Shown here piece by piece: positions 14,587 to 19,112 of a stretch of 19,112 nt of DNA (position 1 is the stretch's first letter; each line of letters opens with the position of its first letter). Source of the DNA: Verrucomicrobiota bacterium (GTDB taxonomy: Bacteria > Verrucomicrobiota > Verrucomicrobiia > Opitutales > Opitutaceae); contig JAEXPG010000283.1 in NCBI GenBank assembly GCA_023447015.1, positions 1 to 19,112 of the forward strand, read 5' to 3'. The notes beneath the pieces are model-generated. The model did not search any database, had not been told where the DNA came from, and saw only the letters and a program-made list of their open reading frames with translations. The translations under genes and the position numbers were made by a program.

Positions 14587-15036
14587 ATGGACCCAATCTT
14601 GTTCTACCGCGTGAATGAGCCCTATGGAGAGTTCTCCAATTTCGCTCCCTATCCGATCCTGCTGAAGGGGAAGACTTGGCCGACCTCCGAACACTACTTT
14701 CAGGCGCAGAAGTTCCCGGGGACCTCCGACGAGGAGGAGATCCGTAACGAACCGTCGCCGATGATCGCTGCCCGCATGGGCCGATCGCGTAGCCGGCCAC
14801 TACGAAAAGACTGGGAGTCGGTGAAAGACTCCATCATGCGCGAAGCGGTGATGGCGAAGTTCACTCAGCATGCGTCGCTCCGCGATCTCCTGCTTGGAAC
14901 AGGGGAGGCGAAACTGATCGAACACACGAGCAATGATCGGTACTGGGCCGACGGTGGCGACGGTTCTGGTCGCAACCGGTTGGGCGAACTGCTCGGAGAG
15001 ATCCGAGCGGATCTCCGCCAGCAGAATCCGCCGTAA
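14587..15036 (+). CDS. NADAR (YbiA-like) domain protein
   Basis: This is a 149-residue single NADAR domain. Motifs in order are FYRVNEPYGEFSNF (6-19), PTSEHYFQAQKF (32-43), MGRSRSRPLRKDW (64-76) and LLGTGEAKLIEHTSND (102-117), then GGDGSGRNRLGELL (123-136). NADAR proteins hydrolyse N-glycosidic bonds: YbiA-type members are linked to riboflavin intermediate clearance, and others remove ADP-ribose from guanine bases. Either role would suit a cluster centred on ADP-ribose derivatives. ATG 14587 lies 16 bp after kptA. An upstream in-frame GTG at 14560 would overlap kptA and add nine residues; it is less likely because the domain starts right after ATG 14587. A gap of 69 bp separates it from the radical SAM gene. 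Confidence 0.92.
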   Translation: MDPILFYRVNEPYGEFSNFAPYPILLKGKTWPTSEHYFQAQKFPGTSDEEEIRNEPSPMIAARMGRSRSRPLRKDWESVKDSIMREAVMAKFTQHASLRDLLLGTGEAKLIEHTSNDRYWADGGDGSGRNRLGELLGEIRADLRQQNPP

Positions 15037-15105
15037 CCGCAGGGGACGTAGGAGCTGATAGATCTGGCGCCGCTGAAACCCATCTCGAAATCCCGAGGCC
15101 TCCCA

Positions 15106-16083
15106 ATGATCGTCGTTTGGCAAGTTACGGAGCACTGCAATCTGTCGTGCCCGTTCTGCGCGTTCGATCGAAGCATCAAACGGCTTCGTGCTGACGCGGA
15201 CCCGAAACGGCTCCTCCGTTTCGGCGAGGTACTCGCCCAGTATCAGCAAGAGACTGGCGACCCAGTGCTCGTCAGTTGGTTGGGCGGCGAACCGCTGCTG
15301 TGGGAGCCGCTCGAGAAGATTTCGTCAAGGTTCGTGCACGTCAATGGGCTCCAGGTCGCGACAACGACCAACGGGACTGCCCTAAGGTCAGCCAAGACGC
15401 GACGACACCTCATTGATTGCTATTCGGAGATAACCGTCAGCATCGATGCAATCGGTGACGCCCACGACGAGATTCGCGGGGCACCTGGTCTGTTCTCATC
15501 GCTGTCTTCGGCTATCCGCCAACTTGCGGAGGAAAGCAAGAACGCCGGAGGTCGGCTCCAACTGCGAGCCAACATCGTCCTGATGCACCACACGATCAGA
15601 TCCTTTGCCAGCCTCTGCGCAGAACTCGCTGACTGGGGTATCGACGAGATCAGCTTTAATCAGCTCGGTGGAAATGATCGGCCCGAGTTCTATCCGCAAA
15701 ATCGTCTTAGTCCTGAAGACGCTGCTTTGCTCACGGCCACGATCCCTCGGTTACGAGCCAAACTCGCTATGCGCGGTGTTCGTCTACTCGGTTCGGTGGA
15801 GTACCTGCGTCGGATGGATGCCTCGAGTCGGAATGAAGCTGTCGCTGTCCATGACTGTCGACCCGGCGCGGCGTTCCTCTTCGTTGACCGCCAGGGCCGC
15901 CTCGCACCGTGCAGCTTCACGGCTGACCGCCTTGGAATCTCGGTCGATGAGCTCAATTCGGTGGATGATCTCAGGCGTTTGCCCACCCGGTTTGCCTCTG
16001 CCATCGAACAGTGTCGTCCGACTGCATGCGACGACTGTTTGAGTACTCGCGTTTTCGCGAAGTTCTCTACCGAAGAGGGATAA
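15106..16083 (+). CDS. Radical SAM protein with SPASM/twitch-like cysteine tail
   Basis: This is a 325-residue radical S-adenosylmethionine protein. The CxxxCxxC motif is CNLSCPFC (Cys11, Cys15, Cys18), binding the [4Fe-4S] cluster that cleaves SAM; GGEPL (60-64) contacts SAM; TTTNGT and TVSIDA are typical barrel strands. The C-terminal part has Cys251, Cys269, Cys303, Cys308 and Cys311, with a GRLAPCSF segment, as in SPASM or twitch domains that hold auxiliary clusters. Such proteins modify peptides, proteins or small molecules. No precursor peptide is evident in the flanking gaps. Nothing in the sequence names its substrate; its position inside an ADP-ribose gene cluster is the main clue. 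Start ATG 15106 follows CCTCCCA. Confidence 0.88.
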   Translation: MIVVWQVTEHCNLSCPFCAFDRSIKRLRADADPKRLLRFGEVLAQYQQETGDPVLVSWLGGEPLLWEPLEKISSRFVHVNGLQVATTTNGTALRSAKTRRHLIDCYSEITVSIDAIGDAHDEIRGAPGLFSSLSSAIRQLAEESKNAGGRLQLRANIVLMHHTIRSFASLCAELADWGIDEISFNQLGGNDRPEFYPQNRLSPEDAALLTATIPRLRAKLAMRGVRLLGSVEYLRRMDASSRNEAVAVHDCRPGAAFLFVDRQGRLAPCSFTADRLGISVDELNSVDDLRRLPTRFASAIEQCRPTACDDCLSTRVFAKFSTEEG

Positions 16084-16151
16084 TCCACGTACGGCCGCTC
16101 GTGCGGTGATGCCAGCCTGGCCGACAAAACGAAACCCAATCAACAAACACC

Positions 16152-17198
16152 GTGTATCCGATCACAGGCTGCCTCCTCGGCACTGCAGTTGGTGACGCCA
16201 TCGGCCTCCCATACGAAGGGCTCTCGCGCCAACGCGCTGCTCGTCTGCTCGGGGGCCCGGATCGACATCGCTTCTTCTTTGGTCGGGGCATGATCTCCGA
16301 TGACACCGAGCACACCTGCATGGTCGCTCAGGCCCTCATCGTCTCAGGCGGCGATCTGGAACTTTTCAAACGCTCGCTCTCTTGGCGGTTTCGTTTCTGG
16401 CTCCTTGGCCTACCGGCCGGCGTGGGTTTCGCTACCGCCCGAGCCATTCTCCGTCTTTGGTGCGGATTAGGAGCAGACCGCAGCGGAGTGTTCTCCGCCG
16501 GAAACGGACCGGCTATGCGCGCAGCGATCTTGGGAGCCGCCATCGAGGATTTCGCCGCACTGCGTCCCTTTGTTCGCGCATCAACGCGGATCACTCACAC
16601 CGACCCCAAGGCCGAGTATGGCGCCATTGCTGTGGCGCTGGCGGCCCGGATGGCGCGGCAGGGCGTTGTCGTTTCCAGCAACGAGTACCTGACTGAACTT
16701 CGGTCAATGCTGGGCCCAGACGGTGCCGAATTGCTCGCACTGGCCGAGCGCGCGGCCGATGGTGTTCGAGCGGGTATCTCGACGGAAGCCTTCGCTGCGG
16801 CGCTCGGACAGGAGAAGGGCGTCTCTGGCTATGTTTATCACACCGTCCCGATCGTTCTTCACGCTTGGTTCGCCCATCCCCAAGACTTCCGGGCGGCGAT
16901 AACTGCGGTGGTGCGTTGCGGTGGCGATGCTGATACGACAGCGGCCATCATCGGCGGCATCCTCGGCTCGGCGCTCGGCAAAGAAGGCATTCCCGCCGAA
17001 TGGCTCGATGGGATGAGAGACTGGCCGCGCTCGGTTTCATGGATGGAAACCTTGGGCGCCCGGCTCGAAGAAGGCTTCAGTTCTGCCACACGACCGAGCG
17101 CATTCCGCCTCTCGATTGTTGCTGTTCTGGCGCGCAACTTTCTCTTTCTGGGCGTTGTCCTCGCCCACGGCTTTCGCCGACTCCTCCCGCCGTATTGA
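16152..17198 (+). CDS. ADP-ribosylglycohydrolase family protein (second copy) with hydrophobic tail
   Basis: This is a 348-residue DraG/ARH-type protein starting at GTG 16152. Motifs are GTAVGDAIGLPYEG (10-23), SDDTEHT (49-55), GNGPAMR (117-123), THTDPKAEYGA (149-159) and RCGGDADTTAAIIGG (255-269), with the DxDT metal pair (Asp259, Asp261). All expected metal ligands are kept. The motifs are closer to classic ARH enzymes than those of the copy at 12567. Residues about 318-340 form a hydrophobic stretch ending in FRRLLPPY, possibly membrane-associated, which is unusual for the family. No better start is seen: the frame begins at this GTG, immediately before the domain. It converges on nadR with only 13 bp between the stop codons. 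Confidence 0.9.
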   Translation: MYPITGCLLGTAVGDAIGLPYEGLSRQRAARLLGGPDRHRFFFGRGMISDDTEHTCMVAQALIVSGGDLELFKRSLSWRFRFWLLGLPAGVGFATARAILRLWCGLGADRSGVFSAGNGPAMRAAILGAAIEDFAALRPFVRASTRITHTDPKAEYGAIAVALAARMARQGVVVSSNEYLTELRSMLGPDGAELLALAERAADGVRAGISTEAFAAALGQEKGVSGYVYHTVPIVLHAWFAHPQDFRAAITAVVRCGGDADTTAAIIGGILGSALGKEGIPAEWLDGMRDWPRSVSWMETLGARLEEGFSSATRPSAFRLSIVAVLARNFLFLGVVLAHGFRRLLPPY

Positions 17199-17211
17199 AG
17201 GGAGCAGGCGA

Positions 17212-18210
17212 CTAAGTCGCACCGCACATCGGGTGCCACGTCGAGTCTGTGAAGAGCGTGGCGACCTGCTGCAGTGCCTCGCTTAAACGCGCTTCGGGCG
17301 AGCCACGCAGCAGCTTCCACGGAACAGACTGCGCGGCCAGCGCCTCCTCAAACCAGCGGTGCATCTCGTGGCGGATGTGCTCCCCATCGCGCAACCCGTC
17401 TTGCACGAACGGAATTTCGTCGCCGGTCAGAAGGTAGAGGTCGCATCGGCCGGCATCCGCGATGGTCTTCACTTCCGGGCTGTCCGTCCCGACGTATCGC
17501 CGGTGCCAGAGAGTCGTGGCGAACGCATTCGTGTCGCAAACCAGCACCCGGTTGGCGAGGCGTGCTGCCGCATCCTCCCGCCGTTGCTGTTCCTGGGCGA
17601 TGTGAATGAATTCTGGCGTCTTCCAGATATCGTCCTTCGCGGCCATCTTCGGTACTGAGTACTCGCGCCCGTACTCTTCGACCCACGAAGTGCGAAGCTG
17701 GTCGGCCAACGACCGTGCCAGAGTGGTGGTTCCGGTCGATTCGGCGCCCAACACGCAGACACGTTTCGCGAACCACCCGCGCACAGGCGGCTCAATGAAG
17801 TCCCAGTTCGCGAAAGGGTCCCGCCTCACAGCCGTCCCGGAGACCGGCACTCGCTGCCGCCGCTGGTCCACCGAGACATGCACGGCGCCCATCAGCTTTG
17901 CGTAGGTCTCGCCATAGTGTTCGGAGGTGAACACCGCGTCGGGTGCCCGTCCCAGCCACCGAACCGTGTTCTCGGCCCAGATGCGCGAGTCGTTCTCGTC
18001 GTAACGGTCGTCGATCACAATCACGCGAACTTGCGGGTGTATCTCCCTCATCCATTGGCCACGGATCTCGCCGTCCACGAAGTCGGATGGTTTCGCGCAG
18101 ACAATCACCACCGTCTGCTCCGAATGCGCTGCCGCGGTCTCAACCAGCAACTTGTGACCCCGATGGGGCGGCAGAAACTTTCCGATCACCAACCCGAGTC
18201 CGTGTTTCAT
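17212..18210 (-). CDS. nadR: NadR-like NMN adenylyltransferase / nicotinamide riboside kinase
   Basis: This is a 332-residue bifunctional protein. The N-terminal nucleotidyltransferase domain (about 1-145) has GKFLPPHRGH (10-19, HxGH at 16-19) and VSGTAVRRDP (123-132), for converting NMN to NAD. The C-terminal kinase domain (about 150-325) has the P-loop GAESTGTTT (155-163) and the VEEYGREY segment, for phosphorylating nicotinamide riboside. It lacks the N-terminal helix-turn-helix found in enterobacterial NadR, so it is not expected to be a repressor. Thr161 stands where Walker A normally has Lys; I believe this variant occurs in other NadR-like proteins. ATG 18210 is chosen because it overlaps the pnuC stop as ATGA (18207-18210); the longer frame upstream is a shadow of pnuC. 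Confidence 0.93.
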   Translation of the reverse strand: MKHGLGLVIGKFLPPHRGHKLLVETAAAHSEQTVVIVCAKPSDFVDGEIRGQWMREIHPQVRVIVIDDRYDENDSRIWAENTVRWLGRAPDAVFTSEHYGETYAKLMGAVHVSVDQRRQRVPVSGTAVRRDPFANWDFIEPPVRGWFAKRVCVLGAESTGTTTLARSLADQLRTSWVEEYGREYSVPKMAAKDDIWKTPEFIHIAQEQQRREDAAARLANRVLVCDTNAFATTLWHRRYVGTDSPEVKTIADAGRCDLYLLTGDEIPFVQDGLRDGEHIRHEMHRWFEEALAAQSVPWKLLRGSPEARLSEALQQVATLFTDSTWHPMCGAT

Positions 18211-18830
18211 GTTTCGCTCCCGGCCGAACGCCAACTGCGCGACCACTCCCGTACGCCGATCAGGCACATGACCAAGAACACACCGTAGAGCACCGCCGTG
18301 AGCGGCAGGCCCCGGGCGAGATACAACGGGACGTAGATCACATCGGCGGCGATCCAAAGCCACCAGTTCTCGAGTCGCTTCCGGCAAAGCAGGTATTGCG
18401 CGGCCAAACTCAGGACGGTGGTGAACGAGTCCCAGAACGGCGCTGCGCCGTTCACCAGCAGCAAGACCTCTTTCAACCCGAAGGTGCAGAGGGGAATGGC
18501 GATCAGGAGCGCCAGCCATTCGCCGCGCTTGGTCCGGCTGATTACAAGACGGTCGTGATGCGACCCGCCGTACAGCCAGTTCAGCCAGCCGTAGGCGCCG
18601 AGGCCAAAATACACCACTTGGAGTCCCATGTCGGCGTAGAGCCTGCCGTGGAAGAAGAGCACGAAGAAGACGACGTTGTTGGCGAGGCCGATCGGCCAGT
18701 TCCACATGTGTTCGCGGACAACCAACCAGACACATACGCCGCCGGTCGCGAAGCCCCATGCCTCTGTCACCGAGATCGACCACCAACCCAGATAGGACGC
18801 TGCCACGACCAGCGCGGAGACGAGGCCCAT
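18207..18830 (-). CDS. pnuC: Nicotinamide riboside transporter PnuC
   Basis: This is a 207-residue integral membrane protein with about seven hydrophobic segments. The PnuC substrate-site signature is visible: WNWPIGLANN (43-52), then LYADMGLQVVYFGLGAYGW (64-82), and near the C-terminus NWWLWIAADVIYVPLYL (155-171). PnuC takes up nicotinamide riboside, trapped inside by the NadR kinase encoded next. ATG 18830 is chosen because it begins directly before the first membrane helix; the frame stays open to 18959, but that extension is Pro-rich and polar. Transcription would start in 18831-19000, a region with an inverted repeat. The pair forms a separate unit, convergent with the main NAD series. 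Confidence 0.93.
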   Translation of the reverse strand: MGLVSALVVAASYLGWWSISVTEAWGFATGGVCVWLVVREHMWNWPIGLANNVVFFVLFFHGRLYADMGLQVVYFGLGAYGWLNWLYGGSHHDRLVISRTKRGEWLALLIAIPLCTFGLKEVLLLVNGAAPFWDSFTTVLSLAAQYLLCRKRLENWWLWIAADVIYVPLYLARGLPLTAVLYGVFLVMCLIGVREWSRSWRSAGSET

Positions 18831-18915
18831 GATGACAACCTCGGGCGTATGCAGCGTGCGGGCTGTTGGCGGCGACTTTGGCCCGCCGGGAGCATCAAGG
18901 AGTGCTGGTTGGGGT

Positions 18916-18946
18916 GAATCCACGCGGAACACAAAAAGGTGGATTC
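18916..18946. repeat. 8-bp perfect inverted repeat upstream of pnuC
   Basis: GAATCCAC (18916-18923) and GTGGATTC (18939-18946) are perfect reverse complements separated by 15 bp. They lie about 85-115 bp before the pnuC ATG, in the leader or promoter. They could be an operator or an mRNA hairpin. They do not resemble the 4201-4218 palindrome. Confidence 0.35.
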
Positions 18947-19007
18947 GCGGTGCTGCCAAGCATGTGGTCTAGGCATGAATGCGGCCCGGCGCTCCGCGTC
19001 TCCGGGG

Positions 19008-19024
19008 GGCACCGGTCAGGTGCC
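19008..19024 (-). terminator. GC-rich hairpin after the right-edge gene, possible terminator
   Basis: GGCACC (19008-19013) and GGTGCC (19019-19024) form a 6-bp stem with a 5-nt loop. It lies 10 bp beyond the stop of the minus-strand reading frame at the right edge. No T-tract follows on that strand, so intrinsic termination is doubtful. Confidence 0.25.
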
Positions 19025-19034
19025 GAACACGCGA

Positions 19035-19112
19035 TCAGGCGGCTCGGCGTGCCATCCGCAGTGATGGCGGCGGATCGAGTTCCAACCCGTAGGTCCAGGC
19101 TTCCTCCATGGC
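19035..19112 (-). CDS. C-terminal end of an unidentified minus-strand protein (partial)
   Basis: A minus-strand frame enters from the right edge and ends at TGA 19037-19035, giving 25 visible residues ending in RMARRAA. It is too short to identify. The hairpin just beyond the stop is mild support for a real gene end. It may equally be an open frame by chance. Confidence 0.25.
   Translation of the reverse strand, partial: AMEEAWTYGLELDPPPSLRMARRAA

Noticed and set aside
1..19112. Prophage or phage-borne NAD reconstitution island
   Set aside because: NAD salvage genes occur on some phages, but no capsid, tail, terminase, integrase or attachment-site repeat is seen, and the NadE, PARG-like, transporter and SPFH genes look chromosomal.
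1..19112. CRISPR array, tRNA or rRNA genes
   Set aside because: No regularly spaced direct repeats and no tRNA or rRNA-like conserved segments were found on reading both strands.

Overview
This is a GC-rich bacterial chromosomal window with compact genes, several 4-bp ATGA stop/start overlaps, and starts that mostly follow a C-rich stretch instead of a Shine-Dalgarno sequence. I see no phage structural genes, transposases, rRNA, tRNA or CRISPR. Gene content and start context would fit a Verrucomicrobiota/PVC-type or similar environmental bacterium, but the taxonomic guess is weak.

Layout. Positions 1-2040 hold flanking genes: the 3' end of an unrecognised protein, a small ribosome-modulation-factor-like protein, a calcineurin-like metallophosphoesterase and a small conserved hypothetical. 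Positions 2179-4141 (minus strand) hold an NAD-kinase-like protein and an SPFH/band-7 protein. A 291-bp divergent control region follows (4142-4432), with an 18-bp perfect palindrome nested inside a 9-bp inverted repeat. From 4433 to 17198 (plus strand) runs a long NAD and ADP-ribose operon series: pncB, nadE, a divergent PRPP synthase, an NrtR-like Nudix regulator, pncA, a small candidate ADP-ribosyltransferase-fold protein, a Nudix ADP-ribose pyrophosphatase, nadD, a PARG-like (TIGR02452) protein, an ADP-ribosylglycohydrolase, a macrodomain protein, an RNA 2'-phosphotransferase (KptA/Tpt1), a NADAR (YbiA-like) protein, a radical SAM protein and a second ADP-ribosylglycohydrolase. Positions 17212-18830 (minus strand, convergent) hold pnuC-nadR for nicotinamide riboside uptake and conversion to NAD. 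The right edge carries the last codons of another minus-strand gene.

How the genes fit together (inference from known family chemistry). KptA and any ADP-ribosyltransferase would consume NAD and release nicotinamide. Macrodomain, PARG-like, ADP-ribosylglycohydrolase and NADAR proteins would strip or process ADP-ribose derivatives to ADP-ribose. The Nudix enzyme would cut ADP-ribose to AMP and ribose 5-phosphate, and the PRPP synthase would turn the latter into PRPP. PncA would deamidate nicotinamide, PncB would join nicotinate and PRPP, and NadD and NadE would finish NAD. The NrtR-like protein, whose family responds to ADP-ribose, could set expression through the palindrome. The locus thus looks like a nearly closed NAD/ADP-ribose recycling and repair loop. 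The least explained members are the candidate ART-fold protein (10102-10476), the radical SAM protein (15106-16083) and the SPFH/NAD-kinase-like pair.
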